A stretch of DNA of 64,000 nucleotides from Oscheius dolichura. Taxonomy: Eukaryota > Nematoda > Chromadorea > Rhabditida > Rhabditidae. Below the pieces are notes generated by a model. It ran no database searches. It was not told the DNA's origin and saw only the letters and a program-made list of their open reading frames with translations. The DNA lies in assembly GCA_932521035.1 (NCBI GenBank), contig OW051492.1:4712001-4776000 (forward strand), given 5' to 3'. Positions 11,661 to 23,200 of the stretch are shown one piece after another; the stretch's first letter is position 1; every line of letters starts with the position of its first letter. The translations under genes were made by a program, and so were the position numbers.

Positions 11661-13048
11661 ATGACCAATTATAAAGTGAACGTGCGGACGGAAAAGGAGG
11701 AGCATGAGATAGAGCTGAGTCCTGTCAGCCTCATGTTCTACGACACAGTCCACGCAGACATTGCTAGGATTTGTGGTGATTTCACTGCTTTTCAGTGTTA
11801 GAGAAAACCATAACCACAGATTCATATATATTGCAGATGAAGACGAAGATGGAGATACCATTACGGCAAAATGTGACGCAGATCTTGACGGATTTCGCAC
11901 AGCTGTAGAAACAAGATCCGTTACAGCTATTTCTCTTGGTTTGCCACTAAATCTCACAATCTATAACCGAAATTTAGTTAAACCAATTGACAATGCTTCT
12001 GAAATAGAAGTTGTCTTGCCATCGGATCTTCAGCATCTTGATGTCATTTCAAGTGGGCAATTCGGTACGGTATTCAAGTAGGTGCTTTTTGCTGTTTTTA
12101 TTTTAATCACCAGATCCCTTCATTTACCCACAGATCAAGTCGTTGCTGTCAAATGTGTAGAAGTTTCTGGAAATAGCGACGAGGAACGAGAAGTGAAAAA
12201 AGAAATTAAATTAATGAAGCAGGTAGTAAAGAATATTTTCTTTCCTATTACGATATATTTAGTGTGATGCCAGTGAATTCATCGTCAAATTGAAAGGCGC
12301 TTCATTTGACGCAAATACATTTCTTATTTGCTTGGAGTACATGGAAGGTGGATCAGTTTCTAACTACGGTATTCACATTTTTTTTCTCTAGTTGTATTTA
12401 GTTCCCTTTCCTTTTGAAATACTGCAGCACGTATCTCTAAGTATTTTCGAAGGCTTAAAATTTATGTGGAGCAAGAAAATAATGCATCGAGGTAAGTTAT
12501 TTGCTTGGCATCTGTATTGTAATAATTTCTTTTAGATCTTAAACCAGCAAATGTCCTAGTAAATTATCAAGGGTATGTTAAACTTACAGATTTTGGTGTT
12601 TCAAAGGAAATGGAACATTCTATCGCACGTTCGTTCGTTGGGACATCGGCATATATGGCTCCTGAAAGAATAAAAGGAGGAGAGTACCGGTGATTTCATA
12701 TCAGTTCACTTTTATGTGTTATAGACTTGAATCGGATGTTTGGAGTTTTGGTCTGACTGTGTGGGAACTTGCCATTGGAAAGTTTCCCGTGGATTATAAT
12801 TTATATGGTAACTTTTGGCAAAATGTTTCACCTTTACAGCGGATTACTCTCTCTCATTTTGAACATTCGCTTACGGATCTCATCACAAACTGGTAACGCC
12901 TCTTTCATTGGAAATCTATTTATTCTCTTCTTTTAGTATTTCTTCTGAAGTATTGGAACGGTGGGGGCTTACTCAATTACAAGCTTCTTCCTTCTTCCCG
13001 CATCAATTGAATAGATCGTGTATCGTCATTTTTCTTAGGCAAAAATAA
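11661..13048 (+). CDS. MAP2K5: MAP kinase kinase 5-like (PB1 + kinase)
   Basis: Dual-specificity MAP2K of about 360 residues. Residues 1-80 form a PB1 domain: after a 64-nt intron the acidic OPCA motif reads [20 protein letters not shown], as in MEK5, which uses it to bind MEKK2/3 and ERK5. The kinase domain follows: glycine loop [18 protein letters not shown] with the catalytic Lys, [31 protein letters not shown] with Ser at both activation positions, [34 protein letters not shown]. Introns include one of only 33 nt (12369-12401). The tail is somewhat shorter than in vertebrate MEK5. The ELP1 start is 89 bases downstream on the same strand. Confidence 0.88.
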
Positions 13049-13130
13049 AGATTTCTCTTTATAGTTTTTTTTTGAAAAAGTCATGTTGGACATCCGCTTA
13101 TATTGCTTATAGTTCAATTTTTTACATTAC

Positions 13131-13137
13131 AATTTAG
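13131..13137 (+). promoter_or_regulatory. Putative trans-splice acceptor before ELP1 start
   Basis: AATTTAG directly precedes the ATG at 13138, 82 bases after the MAP2K5 stop. This is the arrangement seen at downstream genes of nematode operons, though no spliced leader is visible in genomic DNA. Confidence 0.45.
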
Positions 13138-16100
13138 ATGAAAAATTTATTACTTGATCGGGTTGACTATTGCAATGAAAAGATATTATGTGATGCTGAA
13201 GACTATGCTGATGACTCGGACAACAAATTAGTATGGATAGCCACACCACATGCACTCTATTCCATTGATTTGTCAACGTCTGAGGTTTGGATCGCCGCTT
13301 TTTTACTTTAGTTTGAACAGGTATTGCAAGAATTTCACTGGAATGACAAAAGAGATGAAAGCAGCATTGTAAACTTGCAGTTTCTCTATGATTCTGGAGA
13401 AATATGTGCCTGCTTATCTAATGGTTCAATCCTACTTGTAAATGCAGAAGATGGCACAGTTAGTTTTCTATTTTATTAATTGTTGTCCAGATAACCAAAA
13501 CAGAGATTACACCTTATTTGTCATCTGCTTCATGGAGTCCAGACCTTTCTAGTTTGGCCGCAAGCGATAATTATGCCATCACATTTTTTGATCGATCGTT
13601 TGAACTTATTAGCATGTGGTAAAACATTAATTTATTTAGTTATCTTTGTTTTTAGTGAGCTAAACACAAATGAAAGAGGTAAAGATGAACAGGTTACTGT
13701 AGGATGGGGGTCAAAAGAAACCCAGTTTCAAGGAAGCATAGGAAAGGTGTTTTTTAATAAATAATAACTCATAAACTGTTTAAGGCAGCTAGAGAAAAAC
13801 CAGTGGAAATAGATCGAAGCGCCTTTGAAAATGATAGTGGTAAAGATCAGATTAGTTGGAGGGCGGATGGACAGATTGTATTGATCTCACATAAAACAGC
13901 GGATACCAATGAGCGAATTATATTAGTAAATCATTTTTGTTACCATTATGTTACCAATTTATTATAGGTGTTCAGTAAAGAAGGAGAACTCATGTCGCGG
14001 CTGAAGAACGAAATCCCAATTGAAGAATGTTTTGCAGTAAAACCGATAGGCAATTATATAGCCACATTATCTCGGTGTGACGGTATCATTTCTTTTATTT
14101 GTAATCAAATGATTTACAGAAACTAACAGAAAGCTAGTTTTCTTTGAAAGAAATGGAGAAAAACGTCATGATTATAGTATACCTTCTTCCTCAGCCGATC
14201 AAATTGTACATATTTGTTGGGATAATAGCGGATCCGCATTGATGATTGCTTATAAAGGAACTAATGATAGAGGTTCGGCACACTAATACTTTTATTGTCG
14301 AGCTATAGTGGAACTATACACCGTTTCTAATTATGATTGGACACTGAAATGGACGCAGGAGTTTAAAGAAAAAATACGATCTGTCAAGTGGAATACTGAG
14401 AAGGTTTGCTATTCTATATTTTACATTTTTTTAGTCGCTTACATTTTCTGTAATTACAACAAACGGAAAATATTTTCGTATGTGTTTTAGCCAAAATTAT
14501 ACTTGCCTTGGCACAACTGTATGCGTAGTATCAACAGGTTTGGCCTTCAGTCACCCGATAATGTTTCTAGAGGGCTTACGTCTAACAAACTTTGCTCGTG
14601 CTCCTATACCACCTCCGTTTTCGGAATATGTTCTTCCTTCTAAATCAGTGGCAACATTAGCGTATAACGAGGACTGTTTAGTTGTTATTCATTCCGACTG
14701 GACGGTATCAATGTGTTAGCTTAAAGCTTTATGTAACATGGCCTGTTTTACAGATAAACATGATGAGAAGCAGTTTTCTTTAACAAAAACCATGAAATTG
14801 TCTACAGGAGAAGATTGGTGTGTGATGTCGTCTGCACACATTTATGAGAATGATGTACTTGCTATCGTTAATGGCACAATAATTGTTCGATTAAATTTAT
14901 CAAATGGAGACTACACAGAAATAGAAAAGTATTGCTTATATTTAATTAGGCGTCAAATTTTCAGTTTGCCTGAAAAACCTATTGCTATTGGTACACACTG
15001 TACGGGAATTATTGCCATTTCAAAAGAAGGCGTGTGTTTTAAACTAGACAATGAATGGAAAGTACAATATACATTGCCGGAATGTTCTTATTATGATATC
15101 AAAGATTCACAGGTAAACTCAATCCATTTATTTGCTTATTTATTTATAGAAACATACTTTAATTTACACTAGTTCGAATGAGCTTTATTTGGACGGGCAC
15201 TTGGTCGCGTCATCGGTACGATCATATCTTCTTTCGGATGAATTCTGCGCCTACATCACATTTCAAAATCAGATATTCTTCTCGGATATTTTAAATAATT
15301 TTCAAGCATTGGAAAAAGGTGAATCGGGTATACAGTTTTCAAGTTTTCATTACAGCACGTTCGGTGGAGCTGGGAAGTGAGCTGGTGGCCTGTGTTCCAG
15401 AAAAGATGAGCATAACAATGCAAATGCCTCGAGGAAATTTAGAAACAATTTATCCACGTGTGTACGTTATTTCACCATTTGTTTTTATATTTCATAGCTA
15501 GTAAAATGCGATATATAGTGTAACTAGTCAAAAGCTTTCAGATTTGTTGTAAAAGTTGTTCGCCAGCACATCCATTCAGGGAGTTATGTGGAAGCATTGC
15601 TTGTAATGAAAAAACATAGGATTAATATGAATATTCTCATCGATTTGGATTACGAGGTTGTCTTTTCGGCATTAGCAACAAAAATATTTTAGGTGTTTAC
15701 TAGTAGATGTGATGCACTTTTCAATGATAATTCCAGCGCAGATCTTCTAGATCTTTTGATATCTAGTGTTACGAATAAAATGAGCGAATATTGCACTGGA
15801 AGCCCCATAGAAAACAAAGTAGGGCAGTTATTACTGCTATATTGAGGTTGTAGGTTGAAAAAGTGGCTCAATTAATAGAAGAATGTATTTTGCGGCTGGA
15901 AATAGGACGTCGTATAAAGTTTTTCACGGTTCTTCTATCAGCCCTGCTGAAACGAAGCCCCCCAGAGGCAGAAAAGGCTTTACGATACATAAAACAACAC
16001 ACTGATCAAAGTTTGTCGGGTTCTAAAATTAACTGGGATTTTCAGTGGACCCATCTGATAGAGAATACTATTCGCGACATTGGTTGCACCATGTCGGTTT

Positions 16101-17787
16101 TTTTCTTGGAGAAAATGAGATGTTTAATGCAGCACTGGCAACCTATGATCTTGAGCTGACGGTCCAAGTAAGGCATGCTTCTACTACTCTTTCTGTGGTT
16201 ATTTTAGGTCGCTGAAACCTCTAACCGTGATCCGAAAGAATATTTACCCGTGTTGAATGATTTGAGGAAAATCGAACCAGAACAATATCGTAGATATCGG
16301 ATTCAACTGTTGCGTGCGGATTGGAACAAAGCCTTAGAAGAATTGGCTGAGGTATTTTTTTTCTATCTTTATCATCCTTTTCTAGCTCCCTGACAAAATT
16401 GAGGAGGCCGTTTCTATTGTTAAAGAAAAAGAACTATATTCACATGCCTTGCGTGTTTTCAAAGGAAAACCTCACTTTACGGTAAAAAATTTTTATTCAA
16501 ATACTCTCGCCTTTTAGAAAATAGCAGAAATAGTTGCAGCACATTTAGGAACAAAGGGGCATTGGGCGGAAGCTGTTGAGTTTTATCGTAAGATAGGAGA
16601 TGACACCAAAGTAGGTTGCATTATTATCATTTTACTAAACTATTTCAGATCATTGAATGTCTTGAAAAGTCTAAGAATGTTCGTGCCTTTATGGAATTCG
16701 CAGAACATTTACAATTACCCTTTGAAGTGTTGTGTCAAAAACTAAAGAAGATGGCGATACAGTTAGAATGTGACGGTAAATTTAGTGACGCTTATGATGC
16801 CCTTCGATTTGCGGTTAGTTAGCTTTTCTTTGTTGCAATAACTAGTTTTAAGAAAGTTGATTCAGCACAAATAATCACTTTATTTTCAAAAGGATATTGT
16901 TGGCTAGACGCAATGCATTATTTAAAAACTGAGAAGTCGGCTAGGAACCAACTTGAAATTGCAGTAATGCTTCGTATCGAAACAATACATAAGGAAATAA
17001 CCGGCAGAGAAGCCGATATTGTTAGGTAATCTCTTATCATATTTATATTTGTAACTTTAATAGGTACTCTGATCGGTTAGAAGTGGTTCGTAATATTAAA
17101 GAGCAGAGAATACAGAGACTTCAAGACGGCATTGAATCTGGAAGAGATCTTGAAGTACGCATTATTATTTATTAGAAAATAATATTTTGTAGGACATAGA
17201 CGCATTTTCCGAATCAGGCTCCACAGTTTCGCATATAAGTAGAAGAACAGGAAAATCCGGATCCAGTAGAGCTAGCACAACGGCAACAATGAGAAAGCGA
17301 AAACAAATTGAAAGAAAGAAGCAGTCTCTTAAAGAAGGTGGAGAATATGAAGATTCTGCTTTACTACTTGTTCTTCATGAACACTATCGGAGTATTGCTA
17401 CACTGTGCCACGAAGCAAAAGGCCTTCTTCTATGCCTTGTCGAATTAGATCTCTATCAAGAGGCACACGATTTTCAAGTCGCTTTAGAGAAGTTATGTAC
17501 CCTGGCAAGAAACCGACACTCTCATGTTTGGCCTAGCAAATTGCAAGCAAAACATTTGTGTGGTCCTTTGCAATTATTAGTATGTTGCTTCCAGTTTCCA
17601 ATTATTATTGTTTTCAGTATACGGTTGATGATACTTTTTGCTTTCCTGATGAAGGAGGAATGCCGTCTGTAATATGTTATGGTATGAACTTACTTTTTTT
17701 CTTTTTCTTATTATATGTATAGAAAATGAGATGATACCTCCGCCGAGCGTCGATCTCACATCATGGCAACTGGTGTGTCTGCGATAA
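13138..17787 (+). CDS. ELP1: Elongator complex subunit 1 (IKAP/ELP1)
   Basis: Scaffold of the Elongator complex, which modifies wobble uridines of tRNA in the cytosol. About 1200 residues from some twenty exons. The N-terminal half carries beta-propeller-like repeats (for example SSASWSPDLSSLAASD, FVDGTxV-type and ISWRADGQIVLISH). The middle is helical repeat, including SPPEAEKALRYIK, DPKEYLPVLNDLRKIEPEQY and YRRYRIQLLR-type text that matches the conserved ELP1 core. The C terminus has the diagnostic basic tRNA-binding block RKRKQIERKKQSLKEGGEYE, then EDSALLLVLHE and the end IPPPSVDLTSWQLVCLR, matching the human end. It starts 89 bases after MAP2K5, and TM2D3 starts 133 bases after it, so the three may be co-transcribed. 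Confidence 0.93.
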
Positions 17788-17920
17788 TTTTGTTACTTTT
17801 GTTGAATTTATTTGTTATATTTTTATTAAAGTTTATACCATCGTTGCTAATAACCGAGTTTATGAGTATCGACGCTAGCCATAATATCTTTTATTCTAAC
17901 GGCATAAATGGTCCAGTCCT

Positions 17921-18672
17921 ATGGGATGTAAAATAATCATCCTCCTTCTCCCTTTTCTGGCTACTGTTGATTCGGCAGCAAAGCATTACAAACCCTACTC
18001 ACAGTAAGTATGCAACACATCCCATCCAAAACCTTCCAGATGCACACGGCTCAATTGTATACGCTATCCTGTATGCCTTTCATGTGAATACCCTTCATGT
18101 ACTCTGGGTGAAACCGTATCTGTTAATTGCTCAACAATTCCTGAATGCATGACCAATGAAAGTACAAGACGAACTGCATATTGCAAGTGAGTTATGCCCG
18201 CCGAAGAATAGAAAGAAACCGCATTCAGTTACTGTTGGCAGTTGGATGCGAAATTATACGATTGTGCACCACGTCTAAATTGCTCTACTACAAGCATTAA
18301 AACTATAGTCACAACTTGTGAAGTAAGTGTTGACACAGCGAGAAGACTTTTATCTCGTAGGTGCATCCCAATATTATATGCAAAGGAAACCGTCGCTTCT
18401 CAAAGCGAATAAAATGTAACTGGTCCTCCGGACTAAGTTGGACGAAAGCAATGTTCCTCTCCATAACCCTCGGTAACATAACCTTCCATTCCTCTAAATG
18501 TTCAGGTGGCCTCGGTATTGACCGTTTCTATCTCGGCTTGTGGAAGTCGGGCATCGGAAAACTTTTTTCATTTGGCGGACTAGGAGTGTGGACCGTCGTC
18601 GACATCGTTCTCATAGCAACGGGTTATATCCGACCAGCGGACGGATCAATGTATGTATCGCCCCGAGTTTGA
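17921..18672 (+). CDS. TM2D3: TM2 domain protein 3 (almondex)
   Basis: Secretory-pathway membrane protein of about 185 residues linked to Notch signalling in flies. A signal peptide (MGCKIIILLLPFLATVDSA) is followed by a Cys-rich lumenal domain (LSCEYPSCTLGETVSVNC, CNYCWQLDAKLYDCAPR, CEVHPNIICKGNRRFSKR, IKCNWSSG). The TM2 domain reads ALSITLGG-like SITLGGLGIDRFYLGLWKSG, IGKLFSFGGLGVWTVVDIVL with the conserved DRF loop, and ends GYIRPADGSMYV. Five exons join in phase across introns of 33-42 nt. AATAAA at 18673-18678 touches the stop codon, and the gene meets RPS19 tail to tail 57 bases further on. Confidence 0.92.
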
Positions 18673-18729
18673 AATAAATTATACTACTCATACATGTGTT
18701 AAAGTAACAAGTTCATGTAAACAAAACAA

Positions 18730-19351
18730 TTAGAACTCGACGGGAGCAGCCTTCTGTCGCAGGTCGGTGGCAATACGATCGAGATCCTTGCGTCCCTGAA
18801 ATACAGATTCATAATAAACATACGAATTTAAAATCAAAGAATAACTATGAATACACATACACACCTGCTTACTGAGGATACGTCCTTTTCCATCGGGATG
18901 TTTTTCGACCCACTTAATAGCTTCTAAGGTCTGAAGGGCTTTGCGGATGACCGATCCGGATCCTTTAGCAAAGGTGTTAGGTTGGACACCACGTCTCTTC
19001 TGTCCGCCGTAAACTACACGGAAGTTACCAACTCCTAAAAATTATACTATAGTCTGTATGTCATTTTCTTGTGGAAATGCATGCTTACACATTTGTCCGA
19101 TGTATGTTTCGAAAAATTTACAGGAAAATGTACTAACCTACAGGAGAGCGGCTGTACAAGCGGCGAGCAATGCTGGCAGCACGAATGAAATACCAATCGG
19201 GATCGATGGGGGCAAGCTGCTTGAAAGTTCCAAGTTTGACCAGGTCGGACCATTCCGGGACCTTCACCTTTCCGCTTTTCTTCAAGAACTGGGCAATATG
19301 CTTCACGACTTCCTGTTGGTCTACATCTTTTAGACTGGTGGCCTTCACCAT
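18730..19351 (-). CDS. RPS19: 40S ribosomal protein S19
   Basis: Small-subunit ribosomal protein eS19 of about 145 residues. The start [20 protein letters not shown] is typical. [54 protein letters not shown] and [17 protein letters not shown] follow in family order, with the end [15 protein letters not shown]. Three exons with introns of ordinary size for this window. Codons are AT-leaning although ribosomal genes are often codon-optimised. Confidence 0.97.
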
Positions 19352-19824
19352 TTTACCTGAAAGTTTCTAGAATGAAGTAGTGAAATTGTGACTGAAAAAC
19401 GATAATCGAAACAAAGGGAATATAACGTTTGTGATGAGCTGACGCAGTGGTGAAAACTCGGAAAAATACAAATTTAATCCATAAATCACAAAAGCCACTT
19501 TCTATATGCGTGAAATTCTAAAATTTACAGAGAAAAGGATAATAGCGAGTTTAGGAATAGAAAATGTCGTCGACGAGTCGAGGCTACGGTAGACGCGCGG
19601 GGCGTGGGTCTCGCAGCCGTTCAAATCGCGAATCAGCATTATGAGCGGGGGAGAGAGCACAGAGATGCGATACATTTTTTTTTAAAAACAACTATATCAA
19701 TTGTACTTTCTAACATTTCCTTTCCATTTCTTTATGTGAATGCTTCTAATGATGTTTATACAATGTATGGAGCGAAGAGGAGTGAAACACAAGATTGACT
19801 GCACAAGTGTGTCAGTAATAGTGA
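19352..19824. other. Intergenic region
   Basis: No gene is supported. A short Arg/Ser/Gly-rich open frame starts with ATG at 19564 but stops after 26 codons and I found no splice that extends it. The rest is AT-rich. Confidence 0.45.
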
Positions 19825-20213
19825 TTACTGATCAATAGCACCATGGTAACCGTGATACGGAAATGAATTAATGAGGGAAGCGCTGTTGAAGATGTTATAC
19901 TGCAATATTGACAAGACGAATATTAGTTGCAGTTCGCTTTGCTTTTCACCTTCTGAGCATTTAGCTTGCACGGCTTTAGTAATTCTGGCTTTATCTTTTT
20001 GATACATCACCGCTAAAAGATATAATGTATCGCATTTCTTCTGTACCGATACCAATTCACCCCACCACAGCTACAAGTCCAAGTAAATCAATCGAGAGCC
20101 CCCTTATTCATCTAAATACCACTGGCAAGCTTCCTGAAACATCTCCAAAATATCTGTGTCGTCAGTATTTCCGACGACAAAAGCCTTTCAACCTCTTTCT
20201 CATCTTTATCCAT
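19825..20213 (-). CDS. Putative small gene, unrecognised
   Basis: A minus-strand frame begins MDKDEKE at 20213 and a second open stretch reads VMYQKDKARITKAVQAKCSE and continues to a TAA at 19825. Joining them in phase needs an intron of about 107 nt, or two shorter ones; I could not fix the model. It starts 61 bases from the 53BP1 start on the other strand, which suggests a shared promoter. No family is recognised, and it could be noise. Confidence 0.3.
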
Positions 20214-20274
20214 TTTGAATCCAATTTTTATAAAACATTTAGACGATTGCTGGGTGGAAATCGGTAAACCGAAG
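20214..20274. promoter_or_regulatory. Short divergent intergenic region
   Basis: Only 61 bases separate the minus-strand ATG at 20213 from the 53BP1 ATG at 20275. If both genes are real they must share a compact bidirectional promoter or leader region. Confidence 0.3.
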
Positions 20275-23200
20275 ATGGCAGAGGAAACTACGGGAGGTAT
20301 GTTTTGCCTTGAACAAAAAGGAATGGGGTTTAGATATAGATACAAAGAATATATCAAATGGTGATAGTCCTACGGTTTCTGCTTATATGCTCCAGAACAT
20401 GCGCCGAGGACTTTTTGGAAAGTCAGCTGGATCGCAAGAGGTACCCACTCGACTTTTTCCTCGAGTAGATATTTAGGGTTCACCACTAAATTTGCCCTCG
20501 ACGACACAGGAACACGCTAACGGGTCGGTCGACACCGACGACCCTATGAAGAACGGGATATCTTTCGAAGATAAAGAAGAACCTCCTCAGAAACATCAGC
20601 AGCAATCGGCTGAAGCGAGTCCGGGCCCTTCCCCAATTGTCCAAGAAGTTCCTCCCGAGGTGATCATCGTCATCCCTTCCCTTTGACATTTCCATATTTC
20701 ACAGACTGATACAGCCTCCGACGGGGAGTCGACTCCTGCCATTATTGAGGAGCCAAGAGACGGCAGTGTGAAGTCGGTAAATTCGCCGGGAAATCCCCTT
20801 CTGGATAGAGAAAATTCAGAGGGTGTCGACCCATTGGATGAAATTGAGATTACGTGGGTTCTAGAGTGTCAATTGGCTACAAGTGGAGTTTTCAGAGAAG
20901 TAGGATCTGTTGAGAACGCCACCCCACACGAGACATTCACTGTGCCCGTGGTCATCCAGTCCGGTTCCCCCCGAAATATCGAGGTCTCCGAGGCATCCGT
21001 CGAAATTCCGATCACGGAGCCCGAAACCATGGATACGGCTCCGGCCGATGAGGAGACTCCACCCACGCAGGATGAGGATAAGCGGGACGAGGAGACACCG
21101 GTGGATCGGTAGGGATTAGTTGTAGGCAGAGACGAGGAAGAGGTTTTAGACCGGCTGAACCGGAGACAGCCACTGAGCCGGCCGAGGGAGACGTGGAGAA
21201 GACGGCCGAGAAGATGGAGGTGGAGGAGCAGGCGGAGGAACCCAGAAGTTCTCGGTGAGACAAGGGAATAAGAGGGAAGACGGTATTTGATATAGACGGT
21301 CGAGGAGGTCGGTGAAGGAGGACGAGCCACAGCAGGAGGAAACCCCGGCCAAGACACCCAGAAGCCGCCGAGGGGCAGTCAAGGCCAAAGAGGAAGAGAC
21401 TCCGACGAGGAGAAGCCAGAGGGGAAAGCCGGCGATGGAGGAGGAAGAAGAGGCCGGAGGTGAGGGACAGGAGGAGGAGCCAGTCGAGGAGAAGACGCTT
21501 CCGAGGACGACTCCAAGGTACGGAAAAGGTTTTTGTGGAGTTTTAACAATTTGATATTATAGACGTGGCCAGAAAGTAGAAGAAGAGAAAGAGGAGGAGA
21601 AGGAAGACGACGAACAACCACAGGAGGAGGAGGAGGAGCAGAAGGCCGAGGAGTCCGAGGACGAGGCGCCACTGACATCCGCCAAGCGGGGAAGGTTCGA
21701 GATATGTTTTCTACTTTTTTCATGGTTATTTCAGCCGAGCCCGAAAGGGAAAAGCCAAGGCTACCCCTAAAAATAAGGAACAAAAGGAGGAGGCGCCGGA
21801 AGAGGTGGAGGAGACGAAGGAGGAGGAGGAGGAGAAAGAAGAGGCACCCATGACTCGCCGGAGCACCCGGTTTGTGGAGGAGATCTCACTTCAATGGGTA
21901 TGGTTTAGACGGGGACGAGTCGAGTCGAAAGGACACAGCGAGAAGTCGGAGGACGACGAGGTCACGACGGTAGAGACACCAAAGAGGGGAGCGAGACGAG
22001 GACAGGCCAAGGCAAAGAAGCAAGAAGAAGAACCCGAGACGATCGAAGATGAGATGGAGGAGGAGGAACGGGAGACACCATCGAGGGCTACCAGGAGGAG
22101 CACTCGGGCCACTCCTCGCGGGAAGAAGGTCGAGGTGGCCAAGAAAGAACAGGAGGAAGAGGAAGAAGAGGAGGAAGAAAGAGAACCAGAAGAGGACGAG
22201 GAGGAGGAGAAGGAAGACGAGGCTGTCCCAGAGAAACGAACCCGTCGAGGAGCCAAGGCAGAGGTGTGTTGTGTCGACACCTTTGACATTTCTTTTCGCT
22301 TTCAGGTGGCTACTCCAAAAAGTGCAGGAAGGGCGTCGGCTAGACGAGGAGCCCAGAAGAAAGTCGTAAAAGAGGAAGACGAGGAAGAGGACGACGGCAA
22401 AAAAGGCAAGGCCAAGGGGAAGAAAGGTATTGTAATTAGGGAGCCGGCCCAAACTGAAATATAGGAAAAGTCGAAAAGAAGAGTGAGGAATTCGATCCGT
22501 ACGACGTCGACACGCAGCTGGATCTGCACCCCGACCCGTTGAAGAATGTCGTGGTAGGCGAGACTTTTGTTCAATTTGAGGGAGGGCACCTTTTAGCTAT
22601 CTGGAGGACTGTTCGGCACACATAAATACGGCAAGATCGGGTCTGGAAAGTACACATTCACGGAGAAGGTAGCAGAGGAGAGGATCGGCAACTTGTCGGA
22701 CCTCGTGCCGAAGCAGATCACCAGGAGGTCGCTGGCCGACCTGACCCCCGGCCGACGAAGGAACGCCCCCAAAGGGACGAAGAGTGCCCCGCCGGCCAGG
22801 TGATCCTCTTTCTATTCAATTCAATAGAAATTGTCCAGGAAAAAGAAAGACGCCGAGAGCGACGAGGAGATGGACGTGGACCAGCCCGGCAGCTCGAAGG
22901 CTACCCCCGCCTCCAGGAAGAGAAAGTAAGTACAGTCCCCGTTCTCATCTCTTTTATTTATTATAGGACCTCAACGGATGGTGGTGGCACGGCCAAGAAG
23001 GCGGCCCTCGAAGTGGAACTGCCGTCGTTGAACGACGAGGAACAGTGGTTCGCCGACCACCCGCCGGATGAACACGCGCCCATCCAGATCGGGGCCCGGG
23101 TCTACGCCGTCTTCAGCAAGATCTACTATCCGGCTGTGGTTGTCGCCGAGTGAGTGTTCCTTTACCCCATTCTTCATTGATACGAATTCAGTAGAGACGG

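Noticed and set aside
19564-19641. Arg/Gly-rich start MSSTSRGYGRRAGRGSRSRS
   Set aside because: Stops after 26 codons, and I found no splice join that extends it.
9001-20300. Foreign or contaminant origin of the AT-rich block
   Set aside because: Introns have the same length and acceptors as in the GC-rich genes, and the proteins are ordinary animal homologues.
21886-22452. 188-codon minus frame rich in Leu/Phe
   Set aside because: It is the antisense of the Glu/Lys-rich region of 53BP1.
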